From Eubacteriales bacterium (GTDB taxonomy: Bacteria > Bacillota_A > Clostridia > Lachnospirales > Lachnospiraceae): DNA of 20,151 nt. The notes beneath the pieces were generated by a model, which ran no database searches, was not told where the DNA came from, and was given only the letters and a program-made list of their open reading frames with translations. A program made the translations under genes and the position numbers. Positions 1-7,845 of this stretch are shown in pieces (the stretch's first letter is position 1; each line of letters starts with the position of its first letter). The DNA is taken from contig JAUNJL010000045.1 of the NCBI GenBank assembly GCA_030533315.1, positions 1-20,151 on the forward strand, read 5' to 3'.

Positions 1-7
1 AGTAATC

Positions 8-1252
8 ATGAAAAGAAGAGTTGTGGTGACAGGACTTGGGGCGGTGACGCCCATCGGAAATAATGTGAAGGATTTCTGGGCCGGTATCAAGGCCGGGAAG
101 GTGGGGATCGGTGAGATCACCAGGTTTGATACCCGGGAATACAAGGTAAAGCTGGCGGCAGAGGTAAAGGATTTTTCAGCTAAGGAGCATATGGATCCCA
201 AGGCTGCAAGGCGGATGGAGCTGTTTTCCCAGTATGCGGTGGCGGCGGCGAAGGAGGCTGTGGCGGAAGGAAGGCTTGACATGGAAAAGGAGGATCCCTT
301 CCGGGTGGGGGTGATCATCGGCTCCGGGATTGGAAGCCTTCCGGCCATGGAAAATGCGGAAAAGAAGCTGCTGGAAAAGGGCCCTTCCAGGGTGGAGCCT
401 CTTCTGATCCCGAAAATGATCTCCAACATGGCTGCGGGGAACGTTTCCATCGCCGTGGGAGCCAGAGGAAAATGTACCAATGTGGTGACGGCCTGCGCAT
501 CCGGCACCCACTGTATCGGGGATGCCTTTCGGGCGATCCAGTACGGAGATGCGGACGTGATGCTGGCCGGAGGTGCGGAGGGCTGTGTCAGTCCCGTGGG
601 GATCGCCGGGTTTACCAGCCTGACGGCTCTGAGTACCTCCTCAGATCCCATGCGGGCATCCATTCCCTTTGACAAGGACAGGGACGGCTTTGTTCTGGGA
701 GAGGGCGCCGGGGTGGTACTCCTGGAGGAGCTGGATCATGCGAGGGCGAGAGGGGCGAGAATCCTTGCCGAGGTGGCAGGCTATGGCGCCACGGCTGACG
801 CATATCACATCACCTCTCCTGTGGAGGACGGAAGCGGGGCTGCAAGAGCCATGGAGGACGCCATGAGGGAAGCCGGGGTTTCCCCGGAGGAGATCGATTA
901 CATCAACGCTCATGGGACATCCACCCATCACAATGACCTTTTTGAGACGAGGGCCATCAAGGCCGCCTTTGGGGAGGCGGCGAAAAAGGTGAAGATCAAT
1001 TCCACGAAGTCCATGATTGGCCATCTTCTGGGGGCCGCCGGGGGAGTGGAGCTTGTGGTCTGCGTCAAGGCCGTAGAGGAGGGCTATATCCACCAGACGG
1101 TGGGAACCAGGGAGCCGGAGGAGGAGCTGGATCTGGACTACTGCATCGGTGGTCCCACAAAGAGGGAGGTAAGGTATGCCATGAGCAACTCCCTGGGCTT
1201 TGGGGGTCACAATGCCACTTTGCTGATCAAAAAATATGAGGAGGCGGTTTAA
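8..1252 (+). CDS. fabF: Beta-ketoacyl-ACP synthase II (FabF)
   Basis: This condensing enzyme of type II fatty-acid synthesis elongates acyl-ACP with malonyl-ACP in the cytoplasm. The 414-residue protein has normal family length. The thiolase-fold catalytic triad is visible: Cys163 in the TACASGTH motif, His302 in NAHGTSTH and His339 in the KSMIGHLLGAAG segment. The C-terminal SNSLGFGGHN motif is also present. His-His follows the HGTST motif where Pro-Tyr is usual, a minor variation. The gene opens the window only seven bases in, so its ribosome site and the upstream fab genes are outside. Its stop codon directly abuts the accB start, showing an operon. FabF rather than FabB is chosen from length, motif wording and linkage to accB-fabZ-accC. 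Confidence 0.97.
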   Translation: MKRRVVVTGLGAVTPIGNNVKDFWAGIKAGKVGIGEITRFDTREYKVKLAAEVKDFSAKEHMDPKAARRMELFSQYAVAAAKEAVAEGRLDMEKEDPFRVGVIIGSGIGSLPAMENAEKKLLEKGPSRVEPLLIPKMISNMAAGNVSIAVGARGKCTNVVTACASGTHCIGDAFRAIQYGDADVMLAGGAEGCVSPVGIAGFTSLTALSTSSDPMRASIPFDKDRDGFVLGEGAGVVLLEELDHARARGARILAEVAGYGATADAYHITSPVEDGSGAARAMEDAMREAGVSPEEIDYINAHGTSTHHNDLFETRAIKAAFGEAAKKVKINSTKSMIGHLLGAAGGVELVVCVKAVEEGYIHQTVGTREPEEELDLDYCIGGPTKREVRYAMSNSLGFGGHNATLLIKKYEEAV

Positions 1253-1702
1253 ATGGAGCTGGAGAAGATATTGACATTGATCGACAAGGTTTCCCAGTCA
1301 AAGCTGACTTCTTTTCAGTTGGAGGGAGAGGGCTTTCGCTTATCCATGGAGAGGGGACAGGTACAGGCGGTGACGGCGGGGACGCTGGAAGCGGCGGAGG
1401 CCGTCAGGGACGATGTCTCCGCCGCCTCTGCCATCGAGGGAGAAGGGGGAGAAAGCGCTTCCTGCAAAGGAAAGATCGTGAGGTCGCCTCTGGTGGGAAC
1501 CTTTTATGCGGCTCCTGCCCAGGACGGGGATCCCTTCGTCCAGGTGGGGGATCAGGTAAAAAAGGGCCAGGTGCTGGCCATCGTGGAGGCCATGAAGCTG
1601 ATGAACGACATTGAAAGTGATTTTGACGGGGAGATCGCAGAAATCTACGTGGAAAACGGACAGCCGGTGGAGTATGGGATGCCCTTGTTCCGTATCGCAT
1701 AA
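1253..1702 (+). CDS. accB: Biotin carboxyl carrier protein of acetyl-CoA carboxylase (AccB)
   Basis: AccB carries the biotin that shuttles carboxyl groups between biotin carboxylase and carboxyltransferase. The 149-residue protein has the usual three parts: an N-terminal helix-rich segment (about 1-35), an Ala/Glu-rich linker (about 36-72) and a C-terminal biotinyl domain (about 73-149). The biotinylation motif EAMKLMN places the acceptor lysine at residue 115. The biotinyl domain starts with the typical [10 protein letters not shown] wording. The ATG lies immediately after the fabF stop, so the two are almost certainly translationally coupled. It lies two genes ahead of accC, as in streptococcal fab operons. 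Confidence 0.96.
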   Translation: MELEKILTLIDKVSQSKLTSFQLEGEGFRLSMERGQVQAVTAGTLEAAEAVRDDVSAASAIEGEGGESASCKGKIVRSPLVGTFYAAPAQDGDPFVQVGDQVKKGQVLAIVEAMKLMNDIESDFDGEIAEIYVENGQPVEYGMPLFRIA

Positions 1703-1716
1703 AGGAGGAGCTGAAC

Positions 1717-2145
1717 ATGAACCATTTAAGCGTAAAGGAAATCCAGGAGATCCTTCCGCACCGACATCCCTTTTTGCTGGTGGACTTTGTTGAGGACTAT
1801 GAGCCGGGAAGCTTTGCCGTGGGTTACAAATGCGTGACCTACCGGGAGGATTTTTTCCAGGGCCATTTCCCTGGGGAGCCGGTGATGCCGGGGGTTTTGA
1901 TTGTGGAGGCTCTGGCTCAGACCGGGGCTGTGGCCATCCTCTCCAAGCCGGAGAACCGCGGCAAGATCGCATATTTCGGTGGGATCGATAAGTGCCGCTT
2001 CAAGCGGAAGGTATGTCCCGGAGACCGGCTGCGGCTGGAGACGAGGATCATCAAGGAGAAGGGGCCCTTAGGCATCGGAGAGGCTGTGGCCACCGTTGAC
2101 GGGAAGGTGGCCGTAAAAGGGGAACTGACGTTTATGGTAGGATAA
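1717..2145 (+). CDS. fabZ: 3-hydroxyacyl-ACP dehydratase (FabZ)
   Basis: FabZ dehydrates beta-hydroxyacyl-ACP to trans-2-enoyl-ACP in each elongation cycle. The 142-residue hot-dog-fold protein has the N-terminal [10 protein letters not shown] motif (about 14-23). Its active-site segment [17 protein letters not shown] holds catalytic His50 and Glu64. Length is typical of the family. A good ribosome site (AAAGGAGGAG) lies just upstream, inside the 14-base gap after accB. Its position between accB and accC is the order seen in Streptococcus and many Clostridia. No FabA-type isomerase features are visible. Confidence 0.96.
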   Translation: MNHLSVKEIQEILPHRHPFLLVDFVEDYEPGSFAVGYKCVTYREDFFQGHFPGEPVMPGVLIVEALAQTGAVAILSKPENRGKIAYFGGIDKCRFKRKVCPGDRLRLETRIIKEKGPLGIGEAVATVDGKVAVKGELTFMVG

Positions 2146-2156
2146 AGGATGAGGAT

Positions 2157-3521
2157 ATGATTCGGAAATTGTTGATTGCCAATCGAGGAGAGATTGCGGT
2201 GCGGATCATCCGCGCCTGCAGGGAAATGGGGATCGCCACGGTGGCTGTCTACTCTGAGGCAGACAGGGACAGCCTTCACACCCAGCTGGCGGATGAGGCC
2301 GTCTGTATCGGCCCGGGACCGTCGGCGGAAAGCTATCTGAATATGGAGAGGATCATGAGCGCCACCATGGTTTCCGGAGCGGACGCCATCCATCCGGGCT
2401 TTGGCTTTCTCTCGGAGAATGCCCGGTTTGCAGAAATCTGCCAAAAGTGCAACGTGACCTTTGTGGGGCCGTCCTGCCAGGTGATCCGAAGTCTGGGCAA
2501 CAAGCAGGCCGCCCGAAACACCATGGCGGCGGCCGGAGTGCCTGTGATCCCGGGAACGGAGGGGCCGGTGCCTGACCTGGAGACAGGAAAAAGGGAGGCC
2601 CAAAGGATCGGCTATCCCGTGATCATCAAGGCGGCTCTGGGAGGAGGGGGAAAGGGGATGCGCACCGCCTTTTCTCCCCAGGAGTTTCCCCTTGCTTTTC
2701 AGACGGCCCAGAAGGAGGCTCAGATCGCCTTTGGGGACGGCACCATGTACATGGAGCGTTTTATCCAGAAGCCCAGACATATTGAGTTCCAGATCCTTGC
2801 GGACAGTCAGGGAAATGTGGTACACTTGGGGGAAAGAGACTGCTCCATTCAGAGAAATCATCAGAAGATGATCGAGGAATCCCCTTCCCCGGCCGTCCCT
2901 TTGGAGCTTCGCAGGCGGATGGGGGAGGCGGCGGTGATGGCGGCGAAGGCCGCTCACTATGAAAATGCCGGGACCATCGAGTTTCTTCTGGAGGAAAACG
3001 GCGATTTTTATTTTATGGAGATGAATACCCGCATTCAGGTGGAGCACCCCGTCACCGAGTGGGTGACCGGGCTGGATCTGGTGAAGGAGCAGCTGAGGAT
3101 CGCTTCGGGAGAGCCGCTCTCCTTTACCCAGGAAGAGGTGCGGCTCCAGGGCCATGCCATCGAGTGCAGGATCAATGCGGAGAATCCTCTGAAAAATTTC
3201 CGGCCCTCCCCGGGGACTATTACCCTCCTGCATCTGCCGGGAGGGAAGGGGGTGCGGGTGGACACCGGCGCCTACACGGGATATGAGATCCCGCCTTATT
3301 ATGATTCCATGCTGGCGAAGCTCATCGTCCACGGAAAGGATCGGGAGGAGGCCATCGCCAAGATGAAAAGCGCCCTCGGCGAAATGATCGTTGACGGCGT
3401 GGATACCAATCTGGACTATCAGTTTGAGATCCTGAGCAATGAGGATTATCAGGCAGGTATTTTTGACATCGGGTTTTTAAGTACCCATGAGATCGGAGGT
3501 GTGAAGCTTCATGAGGCTTGA
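2157..3521 (+). CDS. accC: Biotin carboxylase subunit of acetyl-CoA carboxylase (AccC)
   Basis: AccC carboxylates the biotin of AccB with ATP and bicarbonate, the first half-reaction of acetyl-CoA carboxylase. The 454-residue protein has the biotin-carboxylase N-domain ([14 protein letters not shown] near residue 7), the ATP-grasp glycine-rich loop GGGGKG at 162-167 and the RDCS motif at 227-230. The catalytic stretch [14 protein letters not shown] at 288-301 contains Glu288, Arg292 and Glu296, numbered as in the E. coli enzyme. A C-terminal biotin-carboxylase domain follows. Length is normal, with no fused biotinyl domain. The start is eleven bases after the fabZ stop, and the 3' end overlaps accDA by eleven bases, consistent with coupled translation. 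Confidence 0.97.
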   Translation: MIRKLLIANRGEIAVRIIRACREMGIATVAVYSEADRDSLHTQLADEAVCIGPGPSAESYLNMERIMSATMVSGADAIHPGFGFLSENARFAEICQKCNVTFVGPSCQVIRSLGNKQAARNTMAAAGVPVIPGTEGPVPDLETGKREAQRIGYPVIIKAALGGGGKGMRTAFSPQEFPLAFQTAQKEAQIAFGDGTMYMERFIQKPRHIEFQILADSQGNVVHLGERDCSIQRNHQKMIEESPSPAVPLELRRRMGEAAVMAAKAAHYENAGTIEFLLEENGDFYFMEMNTRIQVEHPVTEWVTGLDLVKEQLRIASGEPLSFTQEEVRLQGHAIECRINAENPLKNFRPSPGTITLLHLPGGKGVRVDTGAYTGYEIPPYYDSMLAKLIVHGKDREEAIAKMKSALGEMIVDGVDTNLDYQFEILSNEDYQAGIFDIGFLSTHEIGGVKLHEA

Positions 3522-5202
3522 CCATGCCTTTAAGCGGACGGTAAGGCAGCCGCTGACAACGGAGACAAGGAGGGACGGCGGGGAAGGTCCGGAGGTGCCG
3601 GACGGCCTTCTGAAAAAATGCAACGTCTGTAAATCAGCGGTGTTTGTGGAGGACGTGAAGGAGAATGACTACATCTGTCCCCATTGCCGCAATTATTTCC
3701 GGGTTCACGCCTATCGCCGGATCCAGAGGGTGGCGGATTCAGGCAGCTTCGAGGAGTGGGACATGGGTCTTCCCGTCTCGAATCCCCTCCATTACAAGGG
3801 CTACAGGGAAAAGGTGGAGGGGCTGAGGGAAAAGACCGGGCTGGATGAGGCCGTGGTGACGGGCAAGGCCATGATCCAGGGAAGCCCGGCTGTTCTAGGA
3901 GTCTGTGACAGCCGTTTTATGATGGCCAGCATGGGCCAGGTGGTCGGTGAAAAGATCACCAGGGCCGTGGAGCGGGCCACAAGAGAGCGGCTGCCGGTCA
4001 TCCTCTTTGCCTGCTCCGGGGGAGCCAGGATGCAGGAGGGAATCGTTTCCCTGATGCAGATGGCGAAGACGGCGGCGGCCCTAAAGCGCCACAGTGATGC
4101 GGGCCTTCTCTACGTGAGTGTCCTTACGAACCCCACCACCGGCGGAGTCACGGCCAGCTTTGCCATGCTGGGAGACATCATCCTGGCGGAGCCGGGGGCC
4201 CTGATCGGCTTTGCCGGGCCGAGAGTCATTGAACAGACCATCGGCCAGAAGCTGCCCAAGGGCTTCCAGAGATCCGAGTTCCTTTTGGAGCACGGCTTTA
4301 TTGACGGTATTGTGAAAAGGGAGGAGCTAAGGGATACCCTGTCCTTGCTCCTGCGGTTTCATGGGCCATATAAGGCCAGTCTTCCGGAGGGGGAGCCTGT
4401 GAGGGAAGAGGAGCTCAAAAGGATGGATGCCTGGGAGCGGGTCTGTCTTGCCAGGGATAAGGAGCGGCCGACGGGGAAAGATTATGTGGAGCTTCTTTTT
4501 CAGGACTTTACGGAGATGCATGGAGACCGCTGCTTTGGGGACGATCCTGCGGTGATGGGAGGGATCGCCTGGTTTCACGGTGTTCCCGTGACGGTTCTTG
4601 TCCAGGAAAAGGGGCAGGGAACGAAGGGGAGCATCGCCCATAACTTTGGCATGGTTTCCCCCGAAGGCTATCGAAAATCCCTGCGTCTGATGAAGCAGGC
4701 GGAAAAATTCGGCAGGCCTGTGCTCTGCTTTGTGGACACGCCAGGCGCCTTCTGCGGCTTGGAGGCGGAGGAGCGGGGACAGGGCGAGGCCATTGCCCGA
4801 AATCTGTACGAGCTGTCCGCTCTGAAGGTGCCGGTGCTCTCCCTGGTGATTGGGGAGGGCGGCAGCGGCGGCGCCCTGGCATTTGCCGTGGCGGACCAGG
4901 TTTGGATGATGGAGAATGCCATTTATTCCATCCTCTCCCCGGAGGGATTTGCCACCATCCTCTGGAAGGACAGCAAGCGGGCAAAGGAGGCGGCGGGAGT
5001 GATGAGACTCACCGCCAGAGACCTGAAAAGCCTGGGGATCGTGGAGAAGGTCATTGGGGAGGAGGAGCCTTTGACAAGAGAGAACATACAGGACAAAAGG
5101 GAAGTGCTGGATGGCGCCATTTCCGCCTTTTTGAGGGAGCATATGGGGCTGCCCGTCCAGGAGCTTCTGGAAAAACGATATGAGAGATTCCGGCGGATGT
5201 AA
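3511..5202 (+). CDS. accDA: Fused acetyl-CoA carboxylase carboxyltransferase beta-alpha subunit (AccD-AccA)
   Basis: This single 563-residue chain carries both carboxyltransferase halves, which move the carboxyl group from biotin to acetyl-CoA to give malonyl-CoA. Residues about 30-290 are AccD-like: a zinc ribbon with Cys37, Cys40, Cys56 and Cys59, then the crotonase-fold core with the SGGARMQEG motif. Residues about 300-563 are AccA-like, with the [10 protein letters not shown] region, the QEKG.GTK segment, VDTPGAFCG and [11 protein letters not shown]. coli makes these as two separate proteins; fused forms are known from clostridia. No frameshift or stop divides the halves, so the fusion is real. 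A GGAGG ribosome site at 3495-3499 lies eleven bases ahead of the ATG, inside the end of accC. Confidence 0.95.
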   Translation: MRLDHAFKRTVRQPLTTETRRDGGEGPEVPDGLLKKCNVCKSAVFVEDVKENDYICPHCRNYFRVHAYRRIQRVADSGSFEEWDMGLPVSNPLHYKGYREKVEGLREKTGLDEAVVTGKAMIQGSPAVLGVCDSRFMMASMGQVVGEKITRAVERATRERLPVILFACSGGARMQEGIVSLMQMAKTAAALKRHSDAGLLYVSVLTNPTTGGVTASFAMLGDIILAEPGALIGFAGPRVIEQTIGQKLPKGFQRSEFLLEHGFIDGIVKREELRDTLSLLLRFHGPYKASLPEGEPVREEELKRMDAWERVCLARDKERPTGKDYVELLFQDFTEMHGDRCFGDDPAVMGGIAWFHGVPVTVLVQEKGQGTKGSIAHNFGMVSPEGYRKSLRLMKQAEKFGRPVLCFVDTPGAFCGLEAEERGQGEAIARNLYELSALKVPVLSLVIGEGGSGGALAFAVADQVWMMENAIYSILSPEGFATILWKDSKRAKEAAGVMRLTARDLKSLGIVEKVIGEEEPLTRENIQDKREVLDGAISAFLREHMGLPVQELLEKRYERFRRM

Positions 5203-5207
5203 AGGGA

Positions 5208-5232
5208 TGGGCGCCAGGGCCGGAGGCGCCCA
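5208..5232 (+). promoter_or_regulatory. Hairpin immediately upstream of the fabT ribosome site
   Basis: The 42-base gap between accDA and the regulator gene holds a perfect 8-bp inverted repeat, TGGGCGCC at 5208-5215 and GGCGCCCA at 5225-5232, separated by nine bases. It ends exactly where the AGGGAGAGG ribosome site begins (5232-5240). There is no following T-run, so it is not a classic terminator. It could stabilise the mRNA end, reduce read-through or affect translation of the GTG-initiated gene. It does not resemble the AT-rich palindrome described for FabT operators. Confidence 0.45.
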
Positions 5233-5244
5233 GGGAGAGGGAAC

Positions 5245-5679
5245 GTGGAGAATAAGGAAATCATCAATGACATGCTGGTAAACCTTTTCAACGATATTAT
5301 GGAGCTGGAGGGGAAGGCCATCATCACGGAGGAATATAAGGATATCACCAACAACGATATGCACATCATTGAGGCCGTGGGCCTGGGGGGTAAAAGGATG
5401 TCCGACATTGCCGCAGATCTGAATATCACCGTGGGCTCCCTGACCACGTCCATGAACAGTCTGGTAAAGAAGGGGTATGCCCAGAGGGAGAGGAGTGAGA
5501 CGGACCGAAGGGTGGTCTTTATCCGCCTTACGGTGAAGGGCCGCAGGGCCTATCACCATCATGCGGAGTTCCACCGCAGAATGACGGAGGAGGTCTTGGA
5601 GACGCTTACGGAGGAAGAGATCCCGGTCCTGATGAAATGCCTGCAAAACCTGACCGTTTTTTTTCGGCGTGAAAAATGA
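5245..5679 (+). CDS. fabT: FabT-like MarR-family repressor of fatty-acid synthesis
   Basis: This predicted winged-helix DNA-binding dimer has 144 residues, typical MarR length. The helix-turn-helix covers about residues 48-75 (MSDIAADLNITVGSLTTSMN), followed by the wing with the conserved SETDRRVV wording. The spacing and phrases NDMHIIEAVG, TVGSLTTS and LTEEEIPVLMKCL resemble streptococcal FabT, which represses fab genes with acyl-ACP as co-repressor. Linkage to the fab-acc row supports that job. Start choice is GTG at 5245, because AGGGAGAGG lies five bases upstream. In streptococci fabT is usually at the front of the cluster; here it is the last gene. The target operator is not visible and may lie upstream of the window. 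Confidence 0.85.
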   Translation: MENKEIINDMLVNLFNDIMELEGKAIITEEYKDITNNDMHIIEAVGLGGKRMSDIAADLNITVGSLTTSMNSLVKKGYAQRERSETDRRVVFIRLTVKGRRAYHHHAEFHRRMTEEVLETLTEEEIPVLMKCLQNLTVFFRREK

Positions 5680-5698
5680 TTTTGCCAGGTGATTATGG

Positions 5699-5727
5699 TT
5701 GCTATTCGCCGTGTTTTTTGATATATT
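5699..5727 (+). promoter_or_regulatory. Predicted sigma-A promoter for the Hpt / HD-GYP pair
   Basis: TTGCTA at 5699-5704 and TATATT at 5722-5727 are separated by exactly 17 bases and match the vegetative consensus well. The site lies in the AT-rich gap between fabT and the Hpt gene. Transcription would begin near 5734, leaving about 50 bases of leader. This indicates that the signalling pair is transcribed separately from the fab operon. Confidence 0.6.
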
Positions 5728-5784
5728 AAAATGTGGAGTGAGTGTGTCGGAAAAGTCAAAAGACGCTGGAAAGGAATGATCGTA

Positions 5785-6153
5785 ATGACAGTAAAAGAGT
5801 GTTATCAAATCATAGGCAACTATGCAGAAGCCTCGGCACGACTTGGGAATGATGACAGGATCCGGAAATATTTGGATAAATTCCGTAAAGACCAGAGCCT
5901 TAACCATATGTTTGAGGCGCTGGAGCAGCAGGACTATCGACAAGCCTTTGTGTGTATCCACAATCTGAAGGGCCTCTACCTCAATCTGGCCCTGTCCAGG
6001 GTGGGAGCCTCTGCGTCCGAGCTTTGTGAGGCTTTGCGAAATGGGAAGCCGGAGGTGGACATTACCCAGATGGTCGCCGCGGTAAAAAGAGACCATGAGC
6101 AGGCGGTGGAAGCCGTGGGACAACTGATGGAGGCGCAGCCGGGAGGGGTGTAA
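5785..6153 (+). CDS. Hpt (histidine phosphotransfer) domain protein
   Basis: This small stand-alone phosphotransfer protein of 122 residues is essentially one Hpt four-helix domain. The phosphorylatable histidine is His59 in the HNLKGLYLNL motif, matching the family pattern H-x-L-K-G. Hpt proteins relay phosphoryl groups between hybrid kinases and response regulators. The ATG at 5785 is preferred over the in-frame ATGs at 5731 and 5776 because AAAGGA at 5770-5775 is nine bases away, and because the sequence MTVKECY begins the conserved part. The gene ends five bases before the receiver/HD-GYP gene, which is the likely phosphorylation partner. No sensor kinase is nearby, so the input is unknown. 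Confidence 0.82.
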   Translation: MTVKECYQIIGNYAEASARLGNDDRIRKYLDKFRKDQSLNHMFEALEQQDYRQAFVCIHNLKGLYLNLALSRVGASASELCEALRNGKPEVDITQMVAAVKRDHEQAVEAVGQLMEAQPGGV

Positions 6154-6158
6154 TCTGC

Positions 6159-7244
6159 ATGAAGATACTGATCGTGGATGACATTGAATTAAACCGGGAT
6201 ATCCTTCGGGATATGCTGGAAGAGGAGGGCTGGGAGACCGTGGCGGCCTCGGACGGTGTACAGGCCCTGGAGATCCTGGATGGTCAGCATGATGCCCTCC
6301 AGGCTGTTTTGCTGGATCTGGTCATGCCCCGCATGGACGGTTTCCAGCTTTTGGAAGAAATGAAAAAGAGGAGCTGGTTCCCCAGTATCCCGGTGATCGT
6401 GATCAGCGGAGAAAATGAGCTTTCCACGGAGATACGATCCCTGGAGCTGGGGGCCCATGACTTTATCCATAAGCCGTTTGTGAGGAGCCTTGTGGTGCAG
6501 CGGGTAAAAAATGCCGTGCAGCTTTTTCTCCACAAAAATTCCCTTGAGCAGCTGGTCAGCCAGCAGACACAGGCCCTTCGTGAGCAGGCGGAGCAGATCA
6601 AGAGGAACAATGCCAAGATCATCGATATCCTGGGAACGGTGGTGGAGTACCGTAATCTGGAGAGCGGAGAGCACATCTCCCGGGTGAAGGGCTTTACCCA
6701 CATCATGGCGGAGAGCATGATGGAGCTTTTTCCAGAATACGGACTGACGGAGCAGATGGCCCAGCTGATCGCAGACGCCAGTCCCCTCCATGATCTGGGG
6801 AAGATCACCATACCGGACAACATCCTGTTGAAGCCGGGCAGGCTGACGCCGGAGGAGTTTGAGCTGATGAAGGCTCACACCTCCAACGGAGCCGAGATGA
6901 TCCAGCGCATTGAGGGAGCCTGGGACACAGAGTATGCGCGGATCTGCCAGGAGATCTGCCGCTATCATCATGAGAGAGACGACGGGCGGGGATATCCCGA
7001 TGGCTTGAAGGGAGAGGAGATCCCTGTTTCCGCCCAGCTGGTATCCGTGGCCGACGTGTATGACGCCCTGGTGAATAAACGGGTGTACAAGGAGGCGTAT
7101 GCGCTGGATGCCGCCTATGAGATGATCATCACCGGGCAGTGCGGAAATTTCTCGCCCAAGCTTCTGAAATGCTTTGAACACGCAAGGAAGCGGTTTGAGG
7201 AGCTGGCTTGTGAGAAGGTGCCCATGCTGAAAAAGATTTCCTGA
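6159..7244 (+). CDS. Response regulator with HD-GYP domain, predicted cyclic di-GMP phosphodiesterase
   Basis: The protein has 361 residues. Residues 1-120 form a receiver domain with the acidic pair Asp7/Asp8, phospho-acceptor Asp53, Ser83 and Lys105. A helical coiled linker (about 125-160) leads to an HD-GYP domain (about 160-355). The metal and signature residues are intact: His172 in GEHISRV, His211-Asp212 in HDLGK, His270-His271 and the DDGRGYPDGLKG signature at 274-285. RpfG-type proteins of this layout hydrolyse cyclic di-GMP, so an active phosphodiesterase is expected, controlled by phosphorylation. The gene follows the Hpt gene by five bases and converges on the MOSC gene. No DNA-binding output domain is present. 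Exact substrate and pathway are inferred. Confidence 0.92.
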   Translation: MKILIVDDIELNRDILRDMLEEEGWETVAASDGVQALEILDGQHDALQAVLLDLVMPRMDGFQLLEEMKKRSWFPSIPVIVISGENELSTEIRSLELGAHDFIHKPFVRSLVVQRVKNAVQLFLHKNSLEQLVSQQTQALREQAEQIKRNNAKIIDILGTVVEYRNLESGEHISRVKGFTHIMAESMMELFPEYGLTEQMAQLIADASPLHDLGKITIPDNILLKPGRLTPEEFELMKAHTSNGAEMIQRIEGAWDTEYARICQEICRYHHERDDGRGYPDGLKGEEIPVSAQLVSVADVYDALVNKRVYKEAYALDAAYEMIITGQCGNFSPKLLKCFEHARKRFEELACEKVPMLKKIS

Positions 7245-7259
7245 CAGAAGGGATGAGCG

Positions 7260-7278
7260 GCGGCAGGGTGGCTGCCGC
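7260..7278. repeat. Short inverted repeat between convergent genes
   Basis: GCGGCAG at 7260-7266 and CTGCCGC at 7272-7278 form a perfect 7-bp stem with a 5-base loop in the 79-base gap between the convergent HD-GYP and MOSC genes. There is no T-run on either side, so a Rho-independent terminator is doubtful. It could still pause polymerase or protect 3' ends of both converging transcripts. Confidence 0.35.
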
Positions 7279-7323
7279 ATCTGAAGGGGGCCGGAGGATG
7301 GTGAGAGAGGAAAGATCAGGGCT

Positions 7324-7776
7324 TTATGATACCCGGATCTTTTCGCCCAGCCGGATGGTTCCTCCTTCCAAAACCCTGACAAAGATCCCCTGTTCTCTCA
7401 GTCTGCACTCCTTCCCCTCTGCCGCCAGGGTGCAGACGTCGGGATGGCATTTTTTGAAGATTCCCGTGACCTCCAGGCGTATTTCTTCTGCCTGGAGGAT
7501 CTCTCCTTTTTTCATGTTTCGGAAATCCAGTCCCTCTATGCGGAAGTTTTCCTTGAATTTCTCAAAGCAGAGTCCTTTTTCTTCCTGCTCTTCCATCCAG
7601 GTACGGGCCTCCTGGGGCAAAAGGGAGAGCTGTCTCATTTCGTCCCCTCCGTGGAAGTCTCCTTCCATTCCGGTTTCCCTTGTGATCCGCACCTCTTTCC
7701 ATGTCTTTGGCATACTGCCCTTTTCTTTGTAGGAAAACAGGCCGGTAATCCGACCTGTTCTTGTTTTCTGATCCAT
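7324..7776 (-). CDS. MOSC-domain protein, pterin-cofactor associated
   Basis: This 150-residue protein is a single MOSC domain. The family includes the C-terminal part of molybdenum-cofactor sulfurases and small proteins that bind or modify the pterin cofactor. Visible features are the RITRETGMEGDFHGG segment (about 30-44), the KKCHPDVCTLA region with Cys110 and Cys115, and the closing GIFVRVLEGGTIRLGE (about 130-145). The ATG at 7776 follows AAAGGAG by five bases. It is the last gene of the tungsten-cofactor row, 69 bases after the moeA fusion gene. No partner enzyme of the xanthine-oxidase type is in the window, so a role with the AOR cofactor (storage, delivery or ligand exchange) is inference. 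Confidence 0.82.
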   Translation of the reverse strand: MDQKTRTGRITGLFSYKEKGSMPKTWKEVRITRETGMEGDFHGGDEMRQLSLLPQEARTWMEEQEEKGLCFEKFKENFRIEGLDFRNMKKGEILQAEEIRLEVTGIFKKCHPDVCTLAAEGKECRLREQGIFVRVLEGGTIRLGEKIRVS

Positions 7777-7845
7777 TGTTTCTCCTTTGACTGATGTGAA
7801 TAGCTGTTGGTTTCGCAGGTGAAGGTCTGTCCACGAGGCCGGTGG

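Noticed and set aside
1917..3332. A 471-codon minus-strand open frame opposite fabZ and accC.
   Set aside because: It lies antisense to conserved genes, and its His/Arg/Pro-rich composition with no known motif marks it as a shadow.
4327..6123. A very long minus-strand open frame (598 codons) across accDA, fabT and the Hpt gene.
   Set aside because: It spans three clear plus-strand genes with full motifs, has no ribosome site or recognisable domain and a low-complexity His/Pro/Arg-rich composition typical of antisense frames in GC-rich DNA.
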